Assembly: GCF_003001995.1 (NCBI RefSeq)
Contig: NZ_PVNB01000004.1
Coordinates: forward strand, 62,001 to 126,000
Source: Orenia metallireducens
GTDB taxonomy: Bacteria > Bacillota > Halanaerobiia > Halobacteroidales > Halobacteroidaceae
DNA length: 64,000 nt
Direction: 5' to 3'
Positions 45,149 to 53,551 of the stretch are shown one piece after another. The notes beneath the pieces were generated by a model. It was not told where the DNA came from and ran no database searches. It saw only the letters and a program-made list of their open reading frames with translations. A program made the translations under genes and the position numbers. Position 1 is the first letter of the stretch. The number at the start of each line of letters is the position of its first letter.

Positions 45149-46522
45149 ATGGCTAAAAGACCAGTAAATATTGGAGATATAGTAACTATTGAATTAGAGA
45201 GTTTAGCCCATGGAGGCGATGTTGTCGGAAGAATTGATGGTTTTGCTATCTTTGTTCCTAAGGGTGTTCCAAAAGAGAAAGTTAAAGTGAAGATAACTCA
45301 AGTCAAGAAGAGTTATGGGAGAGGGGAGATATTAGAGGTTATTGATAAGTCAGAGCATAGAATTACTCCATCCTGCCCCTTTAGCCAAAATTGTGGTGGC
45401 TGTCAGATTCAGCATATAAATTATCAAGCCCAATTAGAGCATAAAAGGGAGATAGTCAGGGATAATATTGAGAGGATAGGGAAATTGCAAGACATTAAGG
45501 TCAATCCTGTAAAAGGAATGGACAATCCCTTCTTTTATCGTAATAAAGCCCAGTTTCCTTTAGGATTAGATAGTGATAATAAGGTGATCACAGGTTTTTA
45601 TGCCCCAGGAAGCCATGATATTGTTGATATCAATGATTGTGGAATTCAACACCCTTTAATCAATCGAATATCTAGAGAGGCTATTAATTTGATTGAAGAG
45701 TATGGAATAAGTATTTATGATGAGAAAGCACATGAGGGTTTGATGAGGCATCTAGTAATTAGAGTAGGGGTCTGTACCAATCAAGCTATGCTAATCTTTG
45801 TAACTAAGGATAATAAGTTTCCTGAGGGAAGAGAGATGGCTGAGAGATTGATGACTGAGATTCCTGAGTTAGTCAGTGTACAGCATAATATCAACCCTAA
45901 AAGAACTAATGTAGTCTTAGGTAAGTTAACTAAGACTTTTGCAGGTCAAGACCATATCTTTGATTACATAGGTAAGGTCAAGTATAAGATCTCACCACTG
46001 TCCTTTTTCCAAGTCAATACCTTACAAGCTAAGGTATTATATGACCAAGCTGTAGATTATGCCGGGCTAACTGGTCAGGAGAAGGTAATTGATGCTTATT
46101 GTGGATTGGGATCAATTACCCTTTATGTCGCAGATCAAGCTAAAGAGGTTTATGGGATAGAGATTATAGAAGAGGCGATTGAAGCGGCTAAAGAGAATGC
46201 TCAGTTGAATGAAATAGAGAATTGTCATTTCCAAGCAGGTAAGATGAGAGAGGTCTTACCCGAACTTAAGAAAGACTTTATCCCTGAGGTAATTATAGTA
46301 GACCCACCACGTAAGGGGTGCCATGAGGATGTTCTCAAGAGCTTTGTAGAGATGAGTCCTGAGAGAATAGTTTATGTCTCCTGTAATCCAAGTAGCTTAG
46401 CAAGGGATTTGAAGTATTTAGATGAACATGGCTACAAGACTGTAGAGATTCAACCTGTAGATATGTTCCCACAAACTTATCATATTGAGAGTGTAGCATT
46501 GATAAAAAGAGTTGACAGTTGA
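45149..46522 (+). CDS. 23S rRNA (uracil-5-)-methyltransferase, RlmD/RlmCD type (copy 1)
   Basis: A 457-residue TrmA-family methyltransferase: N-terminal TRAM domain (residues ~5-60, GDIVTIELESLAHGGDVVGR), Fe-S motif CPFSQNCGGCQ, SAM-binding DAYCGLGSITLY and catalytic EVIIVDPPRKGC with VYVSCNPSSLARDL. It would place m5U in 23S rRNA using SAM; Firmicutes normally use one RlmCD enzyme for two sites. AAGGAGCG precedes the ATG. A second, diverged gene follows after a repeat element. Confidence 0.92.
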   Translation: MAKRPVNIGDIVTIELESLAHGGDVVGRIDGFAIFVPKGVPKEKVKVKITQVKKSYGRGEILEVIDKSEHRITPSCPFSQNCGGCQIQHINYQAQLEHKREIVRDNIERIGKLQDIKVNPVKGMDNPFFYRNKAQFPLGLDSDNKVITGFYAPGSHDIVDINDCGIQHPLINRISREAINLIEEYGISIYDEKAHEGLMRHLVIRVGVCTNQAMLIFVTKDNKFPEGREMAERLMTEIPELVSVQHNINPKRTNVVLGKLTKTFAGQDHIFDYIGKVKYKISPLSFFQVNTLQAKVLYDQAVDYAGLTGQEKVIDAYCGLGSITLYVADQAKEVYGIEIIEEAIEAAKENAQLNEIENCHFQAGKMREVLPELKKDFIPEVIIVDPPRKGCHEDVLKSFVEMSPERIVYVSCNPSSLARDLKYLDEHGYKTVEIQPVDMFPQTYHIESVALIKRVDS

Positions 46523-46544
46523 TAGTTGACAGTGTACAGTTACA

Positions 46545-46725
46545 AAGTGAAATTTAATGGAGATAAAGTGACACTTTTTACTTTGATGGTTGGGAGTTGG
46601 AGGGTTAGGTAGTTAGACAGTTTCTAACCACCTCCTCACCTATCTACCTCCTACGAGTTAAAAAACAATTCTGCGTGTAAACCACAACCAAAGTGTCCTA
46701 ATATCATTCCATAGTCTTATTTGAG
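46545..46725. repeat. MITE-like palindromic element, copy 6
   Basis: Left arm GAGATAAAGTGACACTTTTT; right arm AAAGTGTCCTAATATC. Its core is nearly that of copy 2: GGTTAGGTAGTTAGACAGTT...AACCACC and the CTACGAGTTAAAAAACAATT module with GCGTGTAAACC. It separates the two RlmD-like genes. Confidence 0.75.
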
Positions 46726-46773
46726 ATATCCTATATAAATTAATTTATAAGAAGTTTGAAAGGAGAAATAACT

Positions 46774-48138
46774 ATGGCTAAAGTCAAAAAAAGAGCAGTA
46801 TTAGAGGTCACAATAGAGGACACTGTCTTTCCTAATACAGGTGTTGCTTATGTAGATGGGCATGAGATTAGGGTTAAAAATGCCTTACCAGGACAGAAGG
46901 TTAAGACCTTTCTTGCTAGAAAGAGAAGTAACCATTATAAAGGAAAATTATTAGAGGTATTAGAGAGCTCACCTTTGGAGATAGAAGCAAAATGCCCCCA
47001 TTATGGAGAGTGTGGGGGATGTAGTCAGCAGAGTATCGAGTATGAATTACAAATTGATAATAAAGCTAAACAAGTCCAGAAGCTACTTGATCAAAATGGA
47101 ATAGAGAATTATGAATTTTTAGGAATTGAGCCTAGTCCTAGTATCTTTGAATACAGAAATAAGATGGAGTTCAGTTTTGGAGATTTAGAACGGGATGGGG
47201 AGCTTCAATTAGGAATGCATCCTAGAGCAAGGCGTTTTGATATTATCAGTGTAGATAATTGTTTATTGATAGATAATGATTTTAGAATAATTTTAACAGC
47301 GGTTCTAGATTACTTTAGAGAGAAAGGCTTTAAGAAGTATCATGTTCAAAGTAGAGAAGGATATTTGCGCCACTTAGTCGTCAGAAAAGGCTTGAATACC
47401 GGTGAGATTCTAATCAATCTTGTAACCACATCACAGATAGATCATGATATGATTGAATTAAGTGAAAAGCTACAGAATTTAGACTATAAAGGAGAGTTAG
47501 TTGGATTTTTACAGACTATCAATGATGACTTCTCTGATGCTGTTAAATGTGATAAGTTAATTGTTCATTATGGTAGAGATTATTACTATGAAGAGTTATT
47601 AGGGTTAAAGTTTAAGGTGAAACCTTTCTCCTTCTTCCAGCCAAATACCTTTGGAGCAGAGAAGTTATACTCTGTAGTTAAAGAATTTTTAGACGATGCT
47701 GATGATAAATTAGTTTATGACTTATACTGTGGAACAGGAACTATTGGACAGGTTGTAGCAGCTAAAGCCAAAGAGGTAGTAGGAATTGAGTTAGTAGAGG
47801 AAGCTGTAGAGATGGCTAAAGAGAATGCTCAGTTGAATGGATTGGATAATTGCCGTTTTATTGCAGGGGATGTGTTAGAGAAGATTGATGAGTTAGAGCA
47901 GAAGCCTGATCTAATTATTATTGATCCACCTCGTGCAGGAATTCACCCTAAAGCTTTGCCTAAGATAATCAACTTTGGTTGTGAGGAGATGGTTTATGTC
48001 TCCTGTAATCCTAAAACTCTAGCACCAAATTTAAAGGAATTTCAAGATGCAGGATATAAGATAGAGCAGGTTAAGTGTGTAGATATGTTTCCACATACAG
48101 GGCATGTCGAGACAGTAGCAAGGTTATTCAAAGGGTAA
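46774..48138 (+). CDS. 23S rRNA (uracil-5-)-methyltransferase, RlmD type (copy 2)
   Basis: A 454-residue paralogue of the gene at 45149. It has the Fe-S motif CPHYGECGGCSQ, SAM site DLYCGTGTIGQV, IIDPPRAGIHP and catalytic VYVSCNPKTLAPNL. The N-terminal TRAM-like domain (GVAYVDGHEIRVKNALPGQK) is more diverged than in copy 1. Two enzymes in tandem suggests division of labour, for example U747 and U1939, which in Bacillus one enzyme handles alone. AAAGGAG at 46758-46764 selects ATG 46774 over the TTG at 46756. Confidence 0.9.
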   Translation: MAKVKKRAVLEVTIEDTVFPNTGVAYVDGHEIRVKNALPGQKVKTFLARKRSNHYKGKLLEVLESSPLEIEAKCPHYGECGGCSQQSIEYELQIDNKAKQVQKLLDQNGIENYEFLGIEPSPSIFEYRNKMEFSFGDLERDGELQLGMHPRARRFDIISVDNCLLIDNDFRIILTAVLDYFREKGFKKYHVQSREGYLRHLVVRKGLNTGEILINLVTTSQIDHDMIELSEKLQNLDYKGELVGFLQTINDDFSDAVKCDKLIVHYGRDYYYEELLGLKFKVKPFSFFQPNTFGAEKLYSVVKEFLDDADDKLVYDLYCGTGTIGQVVAAKAKEVVGIELVEEAVEMAKENAQLNGLDNCRFIAGDVLEKIDELEQKPDLIIIDPPRAGIHPKALPKIINFGCEEMVYVSCNPKTLAPNLKEFQDAGYKIEQVKCVDMFPHTGHVETVARLFKG

Positions 48139-48173
48139 TAACTGATTTTTTTTAATTTATTTCTAAATTTTCT

Positions 48174-48202
48174 TTGACGACACTAGTATTATATGCTATA
48201 AT
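48174..48202 (+). promoter_or_regulatory. Promoter of cold-shock gene 1
   Basis: TTGACG at 48174-48179, a 17-bp spacer and TATAAT at 48197-48202. The leader is short (about 40 bases), unlike the long E. coli cspA leader. Confidence 0.8.
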
Positions 48203-48250
48203 TAAGTCATTAAGGCCTAACAAGGCGATAAATAGGAGGAATTATTTTTT

Positions 48251-48451
48251 ATGAACAAAGGTACAGTAAAATGGTTTAATGCAGAAAAAGGTTATGGATT
48301 TATCGAGCAAGAAGGCGGAAATGACGTATTCGTACATTTCTCAGCTATCGAAGGTGACGGATTCAAATCTCTAGACGAAGGTCAAGCTGTAGAGTTTGAT
48401 ATCGTAGAGGGAGACAGAGGTCCTCAAGCAGCAAACGTAACTAAGTTATAA
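48251..48451 (+). CDS. cspA: Cold-shock protein (copy 1)
   Basis: A 66-residue single cold-shock domain that binds single-stranded RNA/DNA. RNP1 is KGYGFIEQ and RNP2 VFVHFSAI; the protein ends [14 protein letters not shown]. It is closely similar to the 66-residue protein at 51784. Its codon use is richer in GAC, TTC and GTA than its neighbours, as expected for a highly expressed gene. AGGAGGAA precedes the ATG. Confidence 0.96.
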   Translation: MNKGTVKWFNAEKGYGFIEQEGGNDVFVHFSAIEGDGFKSLDEGQAVEFDIVEGDRGPQAANVTKL

Positions 48452-48495
48452 TTGGATATTATGCGGAAGCAGTAATATATAGATTATTACTTAAC

Positions 48496-48534
48496 AAAGA
48501 GCATTCTTTACTTCACAGTAAAGAATGCTCTTTT
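48496..48534. terminator. Terminator after cold-shock gene 1
   Basis: AAAGAGCATTCTTTA and TAAAGAATGCTCTTT stem with an eight-base loop and T-run. Confidence 0.92.
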
Positions 48535-48633
48535 ATTTTTTGTTAGCTATTATATAAATAAAATTAGTATAATCCCCTTGAAAAAATCAAAAATAATAAT
48601 GGTAGATCATTATAGTAAATTGGAGGAAATAAT

Positions 48634-49863
48634 ATGAAATTAGTGGCAGGGGATATGCTTTGGACAAGTGTAGATAGGATTAATGAGCAATATAGCTATT
48701 TGAATAATCATATAGAGTGTGATGTCTTGATAATAGGTGGTGGAATAACGGGAGCAATTACAGCTTATTATCTAACAAAAGCAGGGATTAATACCGTTAT
48801 AGTGGAGAAAAATCGGATTGGCTATGGTAGTACTAGAGCTTCAACTTCAATCTTACAATATGAGATTGATACAGATTTAAATGGTTTAAGTGCTATGGTT
48901 GGAGAGGAGAATGCTGTTAATGCCTTCAAACTCTGTGAACAAGCTGTATATGATATAGAGAAAATTATAGGGAGATTAGATGATAAATCTGATTTTGAAT
49001 TAAAGGAATGCCTGTATTACACAGATAATCCATCAGAAGTTTCTGCTTTAAAGAAGGAATATCATTTAAGAAAGAAGCATGAATTTGATGTAGAGTTTCT
49101 TGATAGAGAGCAGGCAAAGAGTCGGTTTACCTTACCAATAGAAGGAGGAATCTATTCCAGAAAGGGGGCAGCTCAGATTGATCCCTATAGATTTACCCAT
49201 GCACTAATTAGACAGAGTTTAGAACAGGGATTAACTGTTTTTGAAAATACCGAAATAGATAGTATTCTACCTCAAGAAAATTATGTAATGCTACAGACTA
49301 CCAATAACTTTAATATCAAAGCAAAAAAAGTCATAATTGCTACTGGATATGAAGCTAAGAAGTATTTTAATAAGAAGATAGCTACTTTTTCTAGAACTTT
49401 TACTATCGTAACTAAGCCAGTAAATGATTTTAGTGGATGGTATAATACCTGTATAATCCGTGATAATAAGCATGCCTATAATTATCTCAGAACAACAGGA
49501 GAAGGTCGGATTATCTTCGGGGGTGAAGATGAAGGGGTGGGTAAAGAGAGTAGTAAAATGTCTAATCTTTCTAATAATGACCTTGTATCTAAACAGAAGT
49601 ATGAGATTTTATTTAATAAGTTAAAATTATATTTTCCAGAGATTAAGGATATAGAAGTAGATTATAAATTCAGTGGAATCTTTGCAACTACCAAAGATGG
49701 TCTACCATATATAGGGGGATATGAACAGATGCCTAACTGTTATTTTAATTTAGGATATGGTTCAAATGGGATACTATATGCTCTTTTAGGTGGACAGTTA
49801 TTAACAGATTTATGTTTAGGTAAGGGCAGAGAAGAGCTGAAGTTATTTAGATTAAATCGCTAA
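48634..49863 (+). CDS. FAD-dependent oxidoreductase, DAO family
   Basis: 409 residues of the glycine/D-amino-acid oxidase fold. FAD-binding VLIIGGGITGAITAYYLTKAG lies at residues ~31-51, preceded by a 30-residue extension starting MKLVAGDMLWTS. The C-terminal FSGIFATTKDGLPYIGGYEQMPNCYF and FNLGYGSNGILYALLGG complete the FAD site. Similar proteins often carry a C-terminal Rieske domain; it is absent here. The substrate is unknown. GGAGG precedes the ATG. Confidence 0.85.
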   Translation: MKLVAGDMLWTSVDRINEQYSYLNNHIECDVLIIGGGITGAITAYYLTKAGINTVIVEKNRIGYGSTRASTSILQYEIDTDLNGLSAMVGEENAVNAFKLCEQAVYDIEKIIGRLDDKSDFELKECLYYTDNPSEVSALKKEYHLRKKHEFDVEFLDREQAKSRFTLPIEGGIYSRKGAAQIDPYRFTHALIRQSLEQGLTVFENTEIDSILPQENYVMLQTTNNFNIKAKKVIIATGYEAKKYFNKKIATFSRTFTIVTKPVNDFSGWYNTCIIRDNKHAYNYLRTTGEGRIIFGGEDEGVGKESSKMSNLSNNDLVSKQKYEILFNKLKLYFPEIKDIEVDYKFSGIFATTKDGLPYIGGYEQMPNCYFNLGYGSNGILYALLGGQLLTDLCLGKGREELKLFRLNR

Positions 49864-49944
49864 ATCACAGTAATGAATAATGCCAATAACTAGTAACATA
49901 AATAATTCAAGAAGGGATAAAATAATATTAGCGGGTATATAATG

Positions 49945-50310
49945 GTTCAGCTAAGATCTATATCTGCTCCTTTATGGGGGTCTATATAGGTCGACCAAAG
50001 ATTATATACTGGTCATAAACTGGCTGGTATCTAGTCGGAGGGAAGATTCTATATGGTCAGGAAAGGTTTCATTATAGTCGGTTATTCTGATTATAATGGG
50101 ATTGCAACTGATTATATAGGGTCGAGCTAAGATTATAGGTAGTGCTAAAATGGTTGTATTTAGCCGAGAGGTTAGGTATAGCTGTGTAGGTACTATCTAT
50201 GGTTGGACGACTCATCAGTATAGGTGATGATCTGCTTGATTATGGTCGAAAGATCATAGTTTGGTATTAAGTTATCTATATTGGTGTTAGGTAGACCATT
50301 ATATGCTCGT
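49945..50310. repeat. Degenerate ~43-bp tandem repeat array
   Basis: Nine units begin with a GTCGA-like word at 49945, 49990, 50034, 50077, 50121, 50163, 50202, 50245 and 50291 (spacings 45, 44, 43, 44, 42, 39, 43, 46). A second word, GATTATA or GATCTATA, recurs about 10-12 bases into most units (49955, 50000, 50045, 50089, 50131). The region is G-rich and C-poor on the plus strand relative to its surroundings and has no open frame. The spacing is not a multiple of three, so it is not coding. The function is unknown. Confidence 0.6.
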
Positions 50311-50385
50311 TTTTATAATAAAACTCATCTAATTTGAAGGAATAATAAAAATGATATAGAAAAATAATGAAATGCAAAAGGTATT

Positions 50386-50403
50386 CTTTAAAGGATACCT
50401 TTT
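50386..50403. terminator. Hairpin after the tandem array
   Basis: AAAAGGTAT...ATACCTTTT stem-loop downstream of the repeat array. If the array is transcribed, this would end the RNA; otherwise it serves the flavoprotein gene. Confidence 0.7.
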
Positions 50404-50480
50404 ACTTATTGAAAAATATATTTTTTAGTTAAATGGGCAGGGATTTTGTTAATTATAATCAGAAAATAAGGAGGATATTA

Positions 50481-50705
50481 ATGGCAAATATAAAGTATGA
50501 AATCATTGAAAAGGTAGGAGAAATTTCAGAATCACCTAAAGGATGGATTAAAGAGCTAAATCTTATCAGTTGGAATGGTAGAGCTCCAAAGTATGATTTA
50601 AGAGATTGGGCTCCTGACCATGAGAAGATGGGGAAGGGTATTACTTTAAGCAAAGAGGAGTTAAAGAGCTTAAGAGATATCCTTAATAGTATAGATTTGG
50701 ACTAA
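50481..50705 (+). CDS. YdbC/PC4-like single-stranded DNA-binding protein
   Basis: A 74-residue protein that matches the YdbC family, a bacterial relative of the eukaryotic coactivator PC4: KGWIKELNLISWNGRAPKYDLRDWAPDH (given here as LNLISWNGRAPKYDLRDW) and KMGKGITLSKEE. Family members form a homodimer binding single-stranded nucleic acids without sequence preference. AAGGAGG at 50468-50474 selects ATG 50481 rather than ATG 50433, which has no ribosome site. Confidence 0.92.
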   Translation: MANIKYEIIEKVGEISESPKGWIKELNLISWNGRAPKYDLRDWAPDHEKMGKGITLSKEELKSLRDILNSIDLD

Positions 50706-50714
50706 TATAATTTG

Positions 50715-50880
50715 AAAAAGTGATTGTTAATAGAGAGGTTAAGGCACTTTGGTTATTAGGTAGACAGGTGGGTAGGTGTTTAGGAACTGCCTAACTACCT
50801 AAATCTCTAACTCCTAACCAGCAAAGTAAAAGTGTCGCAATATACCCATTAGCTATCATCATCCATATTAAAATTCACTG
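50715..50880. repeat. MITE-like palindromic element, copy 7 (inverted orientation)
   Basis: The right arm AAAAGTGTCGCAATATACCC is well kept and the left arm AGAGGTTAAGGCACTTTGG is eroded. The core TAGGTAGACAGGTGGGTAGG...TTAGGAACTGCCTAACTACC is the reverse complement of the core of copies 2 and 5, so this copy is inserted in the opposite orientation. Confidence 0.7.
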
Positions 50881-50922
50881 GCATAAAGAAATAATAATTA
50901 CAAGTAAAAGGAGCTAATAAAT

Positions 50923-51396
50923 ATGAATAAAGAAGAAATTTATCAAAACATAATCTTGCAAGTAAAAGGTTTAACCTCAGCTGAGAGTGATTTAATGGCT
51001 AATTTAGCTAATATATCAGCAGTACTATATAATAACTTGGAAGAAGTCAATTGGGCAGGCTTCTATTTATGGAAAGAAGATCAGTTGGTATTGGGACCAT
51101 TTCAAGGAAAATCTGCTTGTGTTAGAATAGCTAAAGGTAAAGGGGTATGTGGTAGTGCTATCGAAAAGAGAGAGACTTTAGTAGTTAAAGATGTTCATGA
51201 TTTCCCTGGACATATCGCCTGTGATGCAGCTTCTAGTTCAGAGGTTGTAGTACCAATCATCATTGATAATCAAATAAAAGGTGTTTTAGATATAGATAGC
51301 CCAATTAAAGATAGATTTGATAAAGTAGACCAGAAGTATCTAGAAGAGGTGGTTGCAATTCTAATAAGAGAAACTGAATGGAAATATTCGATTTAG
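50923..51396 (+). CDS. Free methionine-(R)-sulfoxide reductase (GAF type)
   Basis: A 157-residue GAF-domain protein of the fRMsr (YebR) family that reduces free Met-(R)-sulfoxide. The three Cys residues of the active site are present: Cys66 (GKSACV), Cys76 (GKGVCGSA) and Cys100 (GHIACDAASSSE), with spacings 10 and 24 equal to those of Cys84/94/118 in E. coli fRMsr. VNWAGFYLW and the C-terminal VLDIDSPIKDRF are typical. AAAGGAGC precedes the ATG. It complements the methionine uptake operon at 7-11 kb functionally. Confidence 0.94.
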   Translation: MNKEEIYQNIILQVKGLTSAESDLMANLANISAVLYNNLEEVNWAGFYLWKEDQLVLGPFQGKSACVRIAKGKGVCGSAIEKRETLVVKDVHDFPGHIACDAASSSEVVVPIIIDNQIKGVLDIDSPIKDRFDKVDQKYLEEVVAILIRETEWKYSI

Positions 51397-51465
51397 ATCA
51401 GAAGCTATTAATTACTATAATCTAATAACGATAAAATAATTATTAGAAAAATCTTTATTTTAGAA

Positions 51466-51495
51466 TTAAATCTTTATAATTTGATATACTATAAT
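51466..51495 (+). promoter_or_regulatory. Possible promoter of the 6S-like RNA
   Basis: TATAAT at 51490-51495 with TTAAAT at 51466-51471 (18-bp spacer; weak -35). Initiation near 51502 would place the 5' end just before the closing stem. Confidence 0.5.
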
Positions 51496-51505
51496 TGGGA
51501 ATACG

Positions 51506-51690
51506 GTTAGCTTCACACTCAACATCATAATACGCGTATTATATTAACTCAGCTAAATTACTTAGTAAGCCAAATTTAGATTATAGGGGTATTGTATGAT
51601 TATAGCTCTTATCTAATAATTTAAGTGGTTTGAACAGATTGGCTACTTTTAAATATTATTAGTAAGAGAAATTATCTGTATGAAGCTAAC
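51506..51690 (+). ncRNA. ssrS: 6S-like RNA candidate
   Basis: A 185-nt stretch without an ORF is closed by a perfect 10-bp terminal stem, GTTAGCTTCA (51506-51515) with TGAAGCTAAC (51681-51690). Inside, GTAAGCCAA pairs with TTGGCTAC and TTAGAT with ATCTAA, giving a rod. Between these helices the two strands are largely unpaired except for a small hairpin ATAATACGCGTATTAT on the 5' side. Length and rod-bubble-rod form match bacterial 6S RNA, which binds sigma-A polymerase. There is no sequence-level proof, so another abundant RNA is possible. Confidence 0.5.
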
Positions 51691-51713
51691 AGGTAATAAT
51701 ATACAAAAGAATT

Positions 51714-51742
51714 TTGCTAAAATTTTCTTGGTATGTTATAAT
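51714..51742 (+). promoter_or_regulatory. Promoter of cold-shock gene 2
   Basis: TTGCTA at 51714-51719, a 17-bp spacer and TATAAT at 51737-51742. Confidence 0.7.
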
Positions 51743-51783
51743 GAAATCAATTAATAGTTAAGAAATAGGAGGAGTTTAGTTTT

Positions 51784-51984
51784 ATGGAAAGAGGAACAGT
51801 TAAGTGGTTTGATGGAGCAAAAGGTTATGGATTTATCGAAAGAGAAGCTGGAGATGATGTATTTGTACATTTTTCATCTATCCAAGATGAAGGATTTAAA
51901 ACTTTAGAAGAAGGACAAGAAGTAGAATTTGAAATTACTGAGGGAGATAGAGGACCTCAAGCTGCTAATGTAGTTAAATTATAA
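51784..51984 (+). CDS. cspA: Cold-shock protein (copy 2)
   Basis: 66 residues, with RNP1 KGYGFIER and RNP2 VFVHFSSI, ending [14 protein letters not shown]. It is about 80% identical by eye to the protein at 48251. AGGAGG lies before the ATG, and the short sequence after the stop (ATAATTGGATAT) is shared by both copies, consistent with duplication of the gene with its 3' flank. Confidence 0.96.
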   Translation: MERGTVKWFDGAKGYGFIEREAGDDVFVHFSSIQDEGFKTLEEGQEVEFEITEGDRGPQAANVVKL

Positions 51985-52014
51985 TTGGATATAATGGCAT
52001 ATGGATTATTGCCT

Positions 52015-52053
52015 AAAAAGCACCTTTACCCAAATTGGGCAGAGGTGCTTTTT
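52015..52053. terminator. Terminator after cold-shock gene 2
   Basis: AAAAAGCACCT...AGGTGCTTTTT hairpin with an inner TACCCAAATTGGGCA loop-stem. Confidence 0.92.
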
Positions 52054-52082
52054 AATTTGCTATCTCCTTTAACTTTAGAATT

Positions 52083-52256
52083 AGATTTAAATATGACATT
52101 ATATAGAGATATTGCGACACTTTCATTATTTTATAAAATGTTAATCTTTTTGTAGGGTCTGGTCGCGACCAGACCCTACTTTAAGACCTTTTAATTCTGC
52201 GTTATTCATTTGAAAAACTGTCGCAACATCCCCATTAATTTTCACTTTAGACTTGC
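52083..52256. repeat. MITE-like palindromic element, copy 8 with a GC-rich perfect palindrome core
   Basis: Left arm AATATGACATTATATAGAGA then TATTGCGACACTTTC; right arm AAACTGTCGCAACATCCCC then ATTAATTTTCAC. The usual GTAG or GATAGTT core is replaced by a 28-bp perfect palindrome at 52152-52179 whose centre is TCTGGTCGCGACCAGA. Confidence 0.8.
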
Positions 52257-52383
52257 TTATCTATAGTGTTTACTATATTCCTGATATTGAAATAAAAGGT
52301 TAGAACATTTTAATGCTCCTTGAATATACTATAACAGGTCATATAACCTTATAAGTTTATAAGTATACAAGGAGGGGAATAGT

Positions 52384-52542
52384 ATGAAGATAAAATGTAG
52401 GTATTGTGGGGAGATCAATAGCTCTTCACAAGAATATTGCCAGAAGTGTAGTGGGAAATTATTTGAAAACTACAGAGGTAGAAGTATCATTGAATATAAT
52501 CCTATATATTCAGGGATTATTCAAGTATTACCATGGTTATAG
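52384..52542 (+). CDS. 52-residue zinc-ribbon peptide
   Basis: AAGGAGGGG lies eight bases before ATG 52384; the frame ends at TAG 52540-52542. CRYCG (residues 5-9) and CQKCSGK (19-25) form a CxxC...CxxC zinc ribbon. The remaining ~27 residues (SIIEYNPIYSGIIQVLPWL) are mildly hydrophobic. Many small zinc-ribbon proteins are of unknown function and I cannot assign this one. A terminator follows. Confidence 0.7.
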   Translation: MKIKCRYCGEINSSSQEYCQKCSGKLFENYRGRSIIEYNPIYSGIIQVLPWL

Positions 52543-52617
52543 AATTTAGTTTAAAGATAAATTTATTCTAAATAGGCAAAATAACTATTTAACAACTTGC
52601 AGATCAAAGTTAACTGG

Positions 52618-52646
52618 AAGAGTTGCTTAAGCAACTCTTTTTTTCT
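52618..52646. terminator. Terminator after the zinc-ribbon gene
   Basis: AAGAGTTGCTT/AAGCAACTCTT perfect stem followed by TTTTTTC. The rest of the gap to 53002 is very AT-rich with no feature I can support. Confidence 0.9.
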
Positions 52647-53002
52647 TTTTTATATTGATCATAGCTATTAAATTAGAGAATAAGAGAGTTGTATTATTTA
52701 ATCAAATTATTTTATTAAAATAAGATAATTTGTCAAAAATTAATAACATATTTATAAAGCTGAAATAATAATATAAATAAAAAGTGATAATATAGATAGC
52801 TATATTAATTTAAATTTTCAATATACTTATCTCTTAAAATAAGAAGGAATTTAATCTTCATTATGAGCTGATAATTCCTAAAGAAGTTAGCTTATTTATT
52901 GATTAAGATGATTGATTAATACAGTGGAAAATTAAAATTTAAAAGGGATTTACTCATTGAATATAGAAATAATAAAAAAATTATAGTTTAAGAGGTGATA
53001 GA

Positions 53003-53269
53003 ATGTTAACTCAAAAAATTACTATTCAAAATAAGACTGGCTTACATGCAAGACCTGCTTCATTATTAATAGATGCAGCTAATAAATTTAATTGTGATCT
53101 TCAAATTATCCATGAAAACCGAGAAGCTAATCTAAAAAGTATAATAAGTGTTATGTCTTTAGCTATTGGCTATGGGGAAGAGATTATTATCAAAGCTGAT
53201 GGTAAGGATGAAGAATTGGCTTTAGCTAAGATTATTGAGATTATTAATAATAAATTCGGTGAAGAATAA
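53003..53269 (+). CDS. ptsH: Phosphocarrier protein HPr
   Basis: An 88-residue PTS phosphocarrier. His15 in KTGLHARPAS takes phosphate from enzyme I, and Ser46 in NLKSIISVMSL is the regulatory site used by HPr kinase in Firmicutes. Having both residues makes it HPr rather than Crh. AAGAGGTGATAG precedes the ATG. It is not linked to enzyme I; an orphan EIIC lies at 36 kb. Confidence 0.93.
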   Translation: MLTQKITIQNKTGLHARPASLLIDAANKFNCDLQIIHENREANLKSIISVMSLAIGYGEEIIIKADGKDEELALAKIIEIINNKFGEE

Positions 53270-53551
53270 TTAGATTGAAGTAGAATCTATTCTGAATAAT
53301 TGAGCTATTATCTATTATTATTAATATTGATATTTCAAGTTATAATCATAAACTTATAATAAATTTAAAGTTGAAAATGAATTGTTGATTCAAATATGTT
53401 ATAATGAAAAGAAGTTATTTAAGGAATATTTTGTGATTGAACTTTATAATGCTGTAGTTGGTATATCTTATTAACTAGTGATTAAGTGGGTAACATCAAT
53501 ATAGAGGTGTTAGCTATAAAGCTAGAATAATTGAGGAAATGGTGGGATAAT

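Noticed and set aside
49945-50310. The ~43-bp periodic region as a CRISPR array
   Set aside because: Repeat words are only 5-8 bases and variable, spacing is not constant, and there are no cas genes nearby.
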